Shown piece by piece: positions 15,521 to 22,315 of a stretch of DNA of 35,593 nt (its first letter is position 1; every line of letters begins with the position of its first letter). The notes beneath the pieces are model-generated. The model made no database searches. It was given only the letters and a program-made list of their open reading frames with translations, and was not told the DNA's origin. Origin of the DNA: Candidatus Rokuibacteriota bacterium. Lineage in GTDB: Bacteria > Methylomirabilota > Methylomirabilia > Rokubacteriales > CSP1-6. The position numbers and the translations under genes are program-made. The stretch lies in NCBI GenBank assembly GCA_016184365.1, contig JACPCW010000116.1, positions 1-35,593 on the forward strand. Reading direction: 5' to 3'.

Positions 15521-15993
15521 CCATTCCCTCGCACGGCCCCACGCAGGCGGTCCGCGACGTCGTGGCAGCGGCTTCGCGCCTCCGGCGACGCGGACTCGGC
15601 GAGCGTGGCGGCGAGCGTGAGCGCTTGCTCGACGATCACGGCGTCGCCGAGCGCGGCGAACGCTTCGGCGGTGCGAAGCGCGCCGTCGAGCGACCGGTCA
15701 CGGCGCGCGCGGAAGAACGCCGCGAGGTACAGCCGCCGCGCCTTCGGCTCCGACGCCTTCCGGATCCCGGCGAGGTCGCCGATGCGCAGGACGGCGTCGC
15801 CCAGCTCGATCAGGCCCTCCCACGACCGGCTCGCCTCGGCCACCGCGTACGCGTCGTGCCAGGCGCGGACGGCGCCCTGCACGTCCTGCTCGGCCACGGC
15901 GGCGCGGACGTTTTCCAGGTACCGGGCCCAGACCTGCGCGGTCGTCGGCCGCGGTCCGGGGTCGTGCGAGTGCGAGACGGCCACGGCGGTCAC
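15517..15993 (-). CDS. TPR-like protein, second member of the paralog triplet (no membrane anchor)
   Basis: 158 residues, no signal or membrane segment. Shared blocks with its neighbours are RAWHDAYAVAEASRSWEGLIELGD, LRIGDLAGIRKASEPKARRLYLAAFFRARRD and DGALRTAEAFAALGD, ending with a SPEAR helix also seen in the first member. It starts with GTG at 15993 in a GTGA overlap with the gene before it and ends in an ATGA overlap with the gene after it. Likely cytoplasmic. No function can be assigned; its co-expression with a membrane-anchored and a lipobox-bearing paralog is the notable point. Confidence 0.75.
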   Translation of the reverse strand: MTAVAVSHSHDPGPRPTTAQVWARYLENVRAAVAEQDVQGAVRAWHDAYAVAEASRSWEGLIELGDAVLRIGDLAGIRKASEPKARRLYLAAFFRARRDRSLDGALRTAEAFAALGDAVIVEQALTLAATLAESASPEARSRCHDVADRLRGAVRGNG

Positions 15994-16553
15994 CGCGCGA
16001 CCCCGGTGAGCGTGAGCGGCCGGATGCGCAGGCGTTCGACCGTCGAGCGATATCGCTCACGCGCTTCGGGCGATCGCCGCTCGGCGAGCGGCGCGGCCAC
16101 CTCGAGCGCCTGCTGCGCGATCTCGCGGTCGCCCAGGCGCGCGAACGCTTCGGCGACGCGCAGCACACCCTCGAGCGCGCCGTCGCGCCGCGCGCGGAGG
16201 AGCGCGCTCCAGTAGCATTCACGCGCGCGCGTCTGCGCGGCCGTTCGCGAGCCGGTCGCGTCCCCGATGCGGATCGCCAGGTCCCCGACCTCGAGCATCG
16301 CCAGCCACTGACGGCTCGCGAGCGCTTCGGCGTACGCCTCGTTCGATGCGCGGATGGCGTCGCCGAACCGCCCCGTGGCGAGGGCCTGATCCGCCTGGTG
16401 CCGCGCATCGAGCCATGCCGTCGGCGACGCCGCGCCGGTCTGCACACGCATGCTCACGTGGTTCAACGCGGCGAAGAGGGGCACGGCAAGGAGCAGGCAG
16501 CCGAGCGGACTGATCACCGCGATCCACCAGTCGATGGCTTCCCAGCGCCTCAT
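15990..16553 (-). CDS. Membrane-anchored TPR-like protein, first member of the paralog triplet
   Basis: 187 residues. One N-terminal membrane helix (about residues 9-30, WWIAVISPLGCLLLAVPLFA) is followed by a helical domain related to the other two: RASNEAYAEALASRQWLAMLEVGDLAIRIGD, then ECYWSALLRARRDGALEGVLRVAEAFARLGD and SPEARERYRSTVERLR. The ATG at 16553 has a ribosome-binding site (GGGAGGG) five bases upstream and lies about 60 bases downstream of the predicted sigma-54 start point. It is the first gene of the coupled three-gene operon, divergent from the large sigma-54 activator. Family not recognised. Confidence 0.78.
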   Translation of the reverse strand: MRRWEAIDWWIAVISPLGCLLLAVPLFAALNHVSMRVQTGAASPTAWLDARHQADQALATGRFGDAIRASNEAYAEALASRQWLAMLEVGDLAIRIGDATGSRTAAQTRARECYWSALLRARRDGALEGVLRVAEAFARLGDREIAQQALEVAAPLAERRSPEARERYRSTVERLRIRPLTLTGVAR

Positions 16554-16624
16554 GAGGCCCTCCCGTCCTGCCCTGCGCTCACCGCTCGATCGCGTTCTGG
16601 GTGTTGGTTCACGGCGACATCCAC

Positions 16625-16640
16625 AGCAATGGCAGTGCCA
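16625..16640 (-). promoter_or_regulatory. Sigma-54 (-24/-12) promoter of the paralog-triplet operon
   Basis: On the minus strand the sequence is TGGCACTGCCATTGCT, which fits TGGCAC-N5-TTGCW perfectly, with the invariant GG and GC ten bases apart. Transcription would start near 16614 and run into the gene at 16553. The adjacent divergent gene encodes a sigma-54 activator, which strengthens the call. Chance occurrence is unlikely in such GC-rich DNA, but this has not been computed. Confidence 0.85.
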
Positions 16641-16656
16641 AATAAAAGATCATTCA

Positions 16657-16673
16657 AATCAAATAGATTGATT
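16657..16673. promoter_or_regulatory. Inverted repeat, candidate activator binding site
   Basis: AATCAAATAGATTGATT has perfect six-base arms (AATCAA/TTGATT) around five bases. It sits in the AT-rich patch 16641-16675, about 50 bases upstream of the predicted sigma-54 start point and roughly 80 bases before the activator gene. It is a plausible site for the Fis-type HTH of the neighbouring activator, although such sites are often further upstream. It resembles the ATCAA/TTGAT ArsR sites at 5835-5869, but with a five-base instead of a six-base spacer. Confidence 0.5.
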
Positions 16674-16753
16674 GTCCCTCTGGCGAGTGTCGGACGGTGG
16701 TGGTGGTGGAAAGCTGCGCACTTGCCGGCGGTTGGGTATACGATCGCGCCGCG

Positions 16754-19700
16754 ATGCCTGCGCTCTCCGAGGTCATCGGCGAAAGCCCCGCGATCCGCGC
16801 GGTCAAGGAGCAGTGCGCTCGCCTGGTGGCCCTGCGGGGTGAGACCCGGCGGCTCCCATCGGTCCTGCTGCAGGGCGAGACGGGCACCGGCAAGGGTCTC
16901 ATGGCCCGCGCGCTCCATGCGGCCAGCCCGCGTCGCGACGCGCCGTTCGTCGACGTCAACTGCGCCGCGATCCCCGAGACGCTGCTCGAAGCGGAGATGT
17001 TCGGCTTCGAGCGCGGCGCGTTCACCGACGCGCGGCAGGCCAAGCCCGGCCTCTTTCAGACGGCGCACCGCGGAACGATCTTTCTCGACGAAGTCGGGCT
17101 GCTCCCCGAGGCGCTGCAGGCGAAGCTGCTGAAGGTCATCGAAGAGCGCACGGTGCGGCGGCTCGGCGCGACACGCAGCGAGCCGGTCGACGTGTGGATC
17201 CTCACCGGCACCAACGAGGACATGGCCGCGGCGGTGCGCGAGCGCCGGTTCCGCGAGGACCTCTATCACCGGCTGGCGGTGCTGACGATCACGCTGCCGC
17301 CGGTGCGCGCCCGCGGCGACGACGTCGTCCGCCTCGCGGAGCATTTCCTCGCGCGCGCGTGCAGCGACTACGGCTTTGCGCAGAAGACGCTGTCGGCGGA
17401 CGCGCGCGCCTCGCTGCTCGCGTACCGCTGGCCCGGCAACGTGCGGGAGCTCGGCAACGTGATCGAGCGCGCGGCGCTCCTCGGCGAAGGGTCGGAGCTC
17501 ACCGCCGCCTCGCTCGGCCTGTCGACGGCCTCCGTGGCCGAGGACGCGACGGCGCCCGAGCCGCTCACGCTCGACGCCGCCGTGAGCGCCGTCGAGCGTG
17601 AGCAGCTGCTCGACGCGCTGCGGGTCACCGGCGGCAACGTCTCGCGCGCGGCCGGTCGACTCGGGATCTCGCGGAACACGATGCGCTACCGGATGGAGAA
17701 GTACGGGCTGGGTCGGGAAGGGCCGGCCGCGAGCATCCAGAAGCCGCGCGCGCAGCGCGCCGCACCCGTGCGCGCGGAACGTGCCGGCACGCCGGTCGCG
17801 CCCCCGGCGGCGGCGCCGCTGGCCGTGCCGGACGAGGTGCCGACGCCCGCCGGAATCCGCTGGGAACGCCGGCGCCTGACGTTCGTACGCGCGGAGCTGT
17901 CCGGCGTGTCGCTCGACCGGCCCCAGTCCAGCCGCGAGCTCGAGACGGTCGTCGAAAAGGTGCAGACGTTCGGCGGGCGGATCGAGGAGCTCGGTCTCAC
18001 CGGCGTGTTCGCCGTGTTCGGCGTCGAACCGAGCGAAGACGCGCCGCGGCGCGCCGTGCTCGCGGCGATGGCGATGCGCAACGCCATCGCGCGTGACGCC
18101 GTCGCGCGGCTCCGCGTCGCGGTGCACGTCGAGCAGTGCCTCGTCGCGCGCGTTCAGCGAAACGCGAGCGTCGACCTGGACGCGAAGCGCGAGGCGACGC
18201 AGATTCTCGCCGGCCTGCTCGCGGTCGCGGGCGACGCCCCGATCACGGTGTCCGACGCGGCCGCGCCGTTCCTCGAACGGCGCTTCGAGCTGGTCCCGCT
18301 CGGCGAGCCGGGCAGCGGGCGGCGACTGGTCGGCCGCGAGCGCGTCGGCCTGGCGCCGGCCGGTCGGATGGGCCCGTTCATCGGCCGCGAGCGCGAGCTC
18401 GATCTGCTCCGCAACCATCTCAAGCTCGCCGCCGGCGGCGCCGGTCAGGTCGTCGGCATCGTCGGCGAGCCGGGCATCGGGAAATCGCGCCTGCTGTTCG
18501 AGCTGCGTCACGCCCTTCCATCCGGCGTCGCGTACCTCGAAGGCCGGTGCCTGTCCCACGGCGCCGCGATCCCGTATCTCCCGATCGTGGATCTCGTGCG
18601 CGCGAGCTGCGGGATCGGGGAGACGGACGAGCCCGAGACGGTCGTCGCCAGGGTCGGCGCCGCGCTGGGGGCCGAGCAGCTCGACGCCGCGGAGCGCGCG
18701 CGGTACCTGCTCCACCTGCTCGGCATCAAGGACGGCGCGGACGGCGTCGACGACATGGATCCGGACGTCGTCCGGAGCCGTCTGTTCGAGACGCTGCGGC
18801 AGCTGTGGGTCCAGCGCAGCCGGCGCGAGCCGCTCGTCATCGTCGCCGAGGACCTCCACTGGGTCGACGGCGCATCGGAGGCGTGTCTCGCGTCGGTGGT
18901 CGACACCATTCCGCGCGCCGCGATCCTGCTGGTCGCGGTCCACCGGCCGGGCTACCGGCCGCCCTGGATCAATCGCTCGTACGTGGCGCAGATCGCGCTG
19001 CCGCCGCTGGCGCAGCCCGACAGCCGCACGCTCGTGCGGGCCGCGATCGGCGACGCCGGCGTTCCCGACCCGGTCCTCGACGTCATCCTGGCGAAGGCCG
19101 AGGGCAATCCGTTTTTCCTGGAAGAGCTGACGCGCGTCGTGCGCGACGACCCGGACGCCGCGCTCGCCGTGCCGGACACGGTCGAAGCGGTTCTGCTCGC
19201 GCGCATCGATCGGCTGACGCCGGAGGAAAAGCGCGTCCTCCAGTGCGCCGCCGTCATCGGCCGCCGCGTGCCGGTCGCGCTGTTACGCGACCTGGTCGCG
19301 CGGCCGGGCGAGAGCCTCCGGCGCACGCTCGCCAGCCTGCAGGCGGCGGAATTCCTCTATGCGTCCGGCGTCGGGAGCGACGAGGAATACGCGTTCAAGC
19401 ACGCGCTCACGCAGGACGTCGCGTACGCGAGCCTCTTCGTCGACGAGCGGCAGACGCTGCATGCGTCCGTGGTCGAGCTGATCGAGGCCCGGGCGGGCGA
19501 CCGTCTCGACGACCACATCGACGCGCTCGCTCACCACGCGTTCGAGAGCGGTGTGGCCGACAAGGCCGCGCGCTACTTCCGGCAGGCGGGGCTTCGGGCC
19601 GCCGCGCGCTCGGCCCACCGCGAGGCCGTGGTGTGCTTCGAGAAGGCCCGCGAAGCGGGACGCCGGCTGCCGCAGGACACCGCGACGGTGCAGGAATCGA

Positions 19701-20842
19701 TCGACCTGCTCGTCGATCTCCGGATGTCGCTCGTGCCGCTCGGCGAGCTCGACCGGATCCACGACTGCCTGCTGGAGGCGGAGGCGCTCGCGCTCCAGCT
19801 CGACGACCAGCGGCGACTCGGCCGGCTCTCGGCGTACATGGCGAACTACTACTTCATGACCGGCGACCAGGGCCGCGCCCTCGAGTCCGGGCAGCGCGCG
19901 CTCGCCATCGCGACCCGCCTGGACGATTTCGCGCTCGAGGTCGAGTCACAGTACCGGCTGGGGCAGGTGCACTACGCGCTCGGCGACTACGCGCGCGGCA
20001 TCGAGATCCTCGAGCAGTGCGTGACGTCGCTGACCGGCGACTTCGTGTACGAGCGCTTCAACCTGCCGGGGCTGCCGTCGGTCATCTCGCGCACCTGGCT
20101 CGTGCAGTGCCTCTCGGAGCACGGCGAGTTCGCCGCCGGGCTCGCGGCCGGCGAGGAGGCCGTGCGCATCGCGGAAACCGTGAACCATCCGTTCAGTCTC
20201 GCGTTCGCGTACTGGGGCGTCGGGCATCTGCTCCTGCGCCAGGGCGACGTCGCGCGCGCCACCGCCGTGCTCGAGCGTGGCTTCGGTGTCTGCGAACGAT
20301 GGGAGATTTCCGTGTGGCTCTCGCGGTTCGCCTCGACGCTCGGCTACGCCTATGCCGCCGACGGTCGCGTCGCGGAAGCGCTGCCGCTGCTGGAGCGCGC
20401 GGTCGAGGACGCGACGTCGAGGGGCATGGCGGTCTACCGTGCGCTCTTCGCCGTCTCGCTGTCCGAGGGCTACCTGAGGGCGGGGCGGCTCACCGATGCC
20501 GATCAGCTCGCCCGTCGCGCGCTCGATCTCGCGCGCACGCACCGGCAGCGGGGCAACGAGGCGTGGGCGCTGCGCCTGCTCGGCGAGATCGCGGCCCAGG
20601 ACGATGGCGGCGACCTCGGCGACGCCGAGCGGTATCTCGGTGGCGCGATCGGGCTGGCGGCGGAGCTCGGGATGCGGCCGCTCGAGGCGCACTGCCGTCG
20701 GGCTCTCGGCGCTCTCGCGCGCCGGCGCGGCGACCCCGCGGCGGCGCGCGACGAGCTCGAGCGCGCCATCGCGCGGTTCCGCGCGATGGGCATGGTCCGC
20801 TGGCTGCGCCCCGCCGAGGCGGAGCGAGCCGCCCTCGGTTAG
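16754..20842 (+). CDS. Hybrid regulator: sigma-54 activator AAA+ / Fis HTH / pseudo-cyclase / STAND-like ATPase / TPR
   Basis: 1362 residues. Residues 1-255 form an NtrC-type AAA+ domain: Walker A GETGTGKG (41-48), GAFTDA loop (88-93, a variant of the sigma-54-contacting GAFTGA), Walker B GTIFLDEV (107-114), and FREDLYHRL with YRWPGNVRELGN. Residues 273-318 are a Fis-type HTH (GGNVSRAAGRLGISRNTMRYRM). After a Pro/Ala linker, residues 370-520 resemble a class III nucleotide-cyclase domain, but metal-binding Asp positions are replaced (FVRAELSG, IEELGLTGVFAVFG), so it should be inactive. A second ATPase begins at PFIGRERELDLL with Walker A GEPGIGKS (571-578) and Walker B LVIVAEDLHWVD (695-705), typical of STAND/AAA16 regulators. 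The remainder is TPR-like to the end. There is no receiver or other N-terminal sensor. The ATG at 16754 is chosen because the AAA+ homology starts there. It very likely activates the divergent sigma-54 promoter at 16625-16640. Confidence 0.88.
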   Translation: MPALSEVIGESPAIRAVKEQCARLVALRGETRRLPSVLLQGETGTGKGLMARALHAASPRRDAPFVDVNCAAIPETLLEAEMFGFERGAFTDARQAKPGLFQTAHRGTIFLDEVGLLPEALQAKLLKVIEERTVRRLGATRSEPVDVWILTGTNEDMAAAVRERRFREDLYHRLAVLTITLPPVRARGDDVVRLAEHFLARACSDYGFAQKTLSADARASLLAYRWPGNVRELGNVIERAALLGEGSELTAASLGLSTASVAEDATAPEPLTLDAAVSAVEREQLLDALRVTGGNVSRAAGRLGISRNTMRYRMEKYGLGREGPAASIQKPRAQRAAPVRAERAGTPVAPPAAAPLAVPDEVPTPAGIRWERRRLTFVRAELSGVSLDRPQSSRELETVVEKVQTFGGRIEELGLTGVFAVFGVEPSEDAPRRAVLAAMAMRNAIARDAVARLRVAVHVEQCLVARVQRNASVDLDAKREATQILAGLLAVAGDAPITVSDAAAPFLERRFELVPLGEPGSGRRLVGRERVGLAPAGRMGPFIGRERELDLLRNHLKLAAGGAGQVVGIVGEPGIGKSRLLFELRHALPSGVAYLEGRCLSHGAAIPYLPIVDLVRASCGIGETDEPETVVARVGAALGAEQLDAAERARYLLHLLGIKDGADGVDDMDPDVVRSRLFETLRQLWVQRSRREPLVIVAEDLHWVDGASEACLASVVDTIPRAAILLVAVHRPGYRPPWINRSYVAQIALPPLAQPDSRTLVRAAIGDAGVPDPVLDVILAKAEGNPFFLEELTRVVRDDPDAALAVPDTVEAVLLARIDRLTPEEKRVLQCAAVIGRRVPVALLRDLVARPGESLRRTLASLQAAEFLYASGVGSDEEYAFKHALTQDVAYASLFVDERQTLHASVVELIEARAGDRLDDHIDALAHHAFESGVADKAARYFRQAGLRAAARSAHREAVVCFEKAREAGRRLPQDTATVQESIDLLVDLRMSLVPLGELDRIHDCLLEAEALALQLDDQRRLGRLSAYMANYYFMTGDQGRALESGQRALAIATRLDDFALEVESQYRLGQVHYALGDYARGIEILEQCVTSLTGDFVYERFNLPGLPSVISRTWLVQCLSEHGEFAAGLAAGEEAVRIAETVNHPFSLAFAYWGVGHLLLRQGDVARATAVLERGFGVCERWEISVWLSRFASTLGYAYAADGRVAEALPLLERAVEDATSRGMAVYRALFAVSLSEGYLRAGRLTDADQLARRALDLARTHRQRGNEAWALRLLGEIAAQDDGGDLGDAERYLGGAIGLAAELGMRPLEAHCRRALGALARRRGDPAAARDELERAIARFRAMGMVRWLRPAEAERAALG

Positions 20843-20997
20843 TCCTCCTCGGGCGCGCGCGCGATGCGGAGCGCGGTGATCTCGACGCCGAGCGCGCGGG
20901 CGAGGCGCCGGATCTCGAGACGGAGCGCCTCCGCGACCGGACGACTCGGCACGCTGATCTCTGCCGAGAACGCGTCCGGGACGGGCTCGTCCGTCAC
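20839..20997 (-). CDS. Very small acidic protein of unknown function
   Basis: 52 residues from the GTG at 20997, which overlaps the preceding gene's stop (GTGA). It is predicted helical with heptad-like spacing (VAEALRLEIRRLARALGVEITALRIARAP) and acidic ends. Its stop codon overlaps the stop of the convergent large regulator by two bases. The overlapping start and absence of any gap support it as a real gene. No family recognised; possibly a partner of the 63-residue basic protein just upstream. Confidence 0.5.
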   Translation of the reverse strand: MTDEPVPDAFSAEISVPSRPVAEALRLEIRRLARALGVEITALRIARAPEED

Positions 20998-21185
20998 TTC
21001 TTCTTCCTCTTCGCGCCGCCCGCGCCGGTCTTCTTGCCGCGCGCGTGCATCACGACCCGCGCCTTGTGGTCTTTCGCGAACGTCTCCAGGGCCGCCCGGA
21101 ACTCCTCGTACTGCTTCTTGGAAAGCGGGCCCTGGACCTCGAGCATCACGACGTGCTTGAGACTCTGTGCGAGAAATCCGGACAT
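20994..21185 (-). CDS. Small basic-tailed protein of unknown function
   Basis: 63 residues. The body (LAQSLKHVVMLEVQGPLSKKQYEEFRAALETFAKDHKARVVMHARG) looks like a compact alpha/beta unit, and the tail is strongly basic (KKTGAGGAKRKKK). The ATG at 21185 has an excellent ribosome-binding site (AAGGAGGACACC). It starts 15 bases after the ATP-grasp stop and is followed with a four-base overlap by the 52-residue gene. No family recognised. Confidence 0.6.
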   Translation of the reverse strand: MSGFLAQSLKHVVMLEVQGPLSKKQYEEFRAALETFAKDHKARVVMHARGKKTGAGGAKRKKK

Positions 21186-21200
21186 GGTGTCCTCCTTCGC

Positions 21201-22274
21201 TCAGGCGTGGGGTGAGGGTTCGATGCCGTCGAACAGGTCCTCGGCGTCGAATACCGCCGGCGTGGTATCGAGATCGCGCACGAGATAGTGGTCCTCGGCG
21301 ATGTCCCACGGGTCGCCGACGTCGACCGGCTCGTCGAACGCCAGGCGGACGTAGGTGACGGCCATGTTGTGTTTGCCCGTGAGGTCGTAGATCGGGGTGA
21401 TCATCGCGAAGCGCCCGGCGTTCACCTCGGTCAGATGCGGCACGCCGCCGGCGTTTTCCCTGAGGTCGAAGCTGAAGACCCCGGAGGCGCCCGGATCCAG
21501 GGCGCGAACGACCTCGGTGCAGAGCGTCAGCACGGCGGGCTCGAGGACCGTCTTGGCCAGCGACGGCGTCGACGACGTGCCGCTCGGCTGGTGATGACCG
21601 CCGAAATACGACAGCCGCTCGGACATCTTCAGGAGGACGAGCCGGCCGTCCTTCCAGAGTCCCTGTGCGGAATAGTCGCGTCCTGGCAGGTACTCCGAGA
21701 TCGTGAAGTCCGTCGGTGGCACGCCGCGCATTTCGTGCCAGTAGCCGATCCAGCTCCTCGCCTGATCCGGCGACTTCACGGGCAGGGCGCCCATCGAGCC
21801 GGCGCCGCGCCGGATGCGGCACCAGAGACGCGGCTGCGACGGCAGCCGCCCGAAGACGTCCGCGATCGTCTCGAGGTCCGCAACCGGATACGTCACCGGG
21901 GCGGCCAGCCCGCGGGCCCGGACGAATTCGGTGAGGGCGTACTTGTCCTGGCACAGCGCAATGACGTTCGGCGCGGGCAGGAACGTGCGACACGGGAGCT
22001 CCTCGCGCACGCCGGAGACGAGCGCGACGTCGGGTTCGTTGTTGGGGAGCAGGAGATCGATTCGCTCGCGCTCGATCACGTCGCGCAGCGCATCCACGAG
22101 CCCCGACTCGGGCAGGAGGTGGTTCCGGTCCGCGTCGGATTTCTTCAGCACGAACCGGTCGGTGTGAGCGCCGACGAGGACGAGCGCCGGGTCGCCGGCG
22201 CGAAGGCTGCGGAGGAGGTTGTTGCTGGCGCCGGTTCCGGCGCGGAGAACGAGGACGCGTCTGGGGGATGCCAC
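21201..22274 (-). CDS. ATP-grasp enzyme (CarB/PylC-like)
   Basis: 357 residues. The N-terminal Rossmann-like part (RRVLVLRAGTGASNNLLRSL, then VGAHTDRFVL and DLLLPNNEPDVALVSG) and the central CQDKYALTEFVRARGLAAPVTYPV are typical of carbamoyl-phosphate-synthase-type ATP-grasp ligases. The grasp region follows (RRGAGSMGALPVKS, ISEYLPGRDYSAQGLW) with the metal-binding acidic segment GVFSFDLRENAGGVPHLTEVNAGRF near the end. Such enzymes join a carboxylate to an amine or thiol using ATP; the substrate is unknown. The GTG at 22274 is the only sensible start. A TATAGA box lies seven bases upstream, so this gene may have its own promoter. Two tiny genes follow. Confidence 0.8.
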   Translation of the reverse strand: MASPRRVLVLRAGTGASNNLLRSLRAGDPALVLVGAHTDRFVLKKSDADRNHLLPESGLVDALRDVIERERIDLLLPNNEPDVALVSGVREELPCRTFLPAPNVIALCQDKYALTEFVRARGLAAPVTYPVADLETIADVFGRLPSQPRLWCRIRRGAGSMGALPVKSPDQARSWIGYWHEMRGVPPTDFTISEYLPGRDYSAQGLWKDGRLVLLKMSERLSYFGGHHQPSGTSSTPSLAKTVLEPAVLTLCTEVVRALDPGASGVFSFDLRENAGGVPHLTEVNAGRFAMITPIYDLTGKHNMAVTYVRLAFDEPVDVGDPWDIAEDHYLVRDLDTTPAVFDAEDLFDGIEPSPHA

Positions 22275-22281
22275 GGGTGCG

Positions 22282-22287
22282 TCTATA
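22282..22287 (-). promoter_or_regulatory. -10-like box before the ATP-grasp gene
   Basis: TATAGA on the minus strand, seven bases from the GTG at 22274. It could give a leaderless or near-leaderless transcript. It occupies the 41-base gap after the ABC transporter gene. Confidence 0.35.
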
Positions 22288-22315
22288 GGTGGTCCGTCGG
22301 CTCCTTGTCAAGCAT

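Noticed and set aside
14942..16553. Long plus-strand open frames opposite the paralog triplet
   Set aside because: They are Arg/Ala-rich, without signal, domain or start site, and are explained by high-GC antisense of the three minus-strand genes, whose overlapping starts and shared blocks are coherent.
20839..22274. Possible graspetide (microviridin-like) RiPP cluster
   Set aside because: The ligase resembles CarB/PylC-type ATP-grasp enzymes rather than the graspetide group, and neither small protein has a TxKxPSD-like or repeated Thr/Glu core motif.
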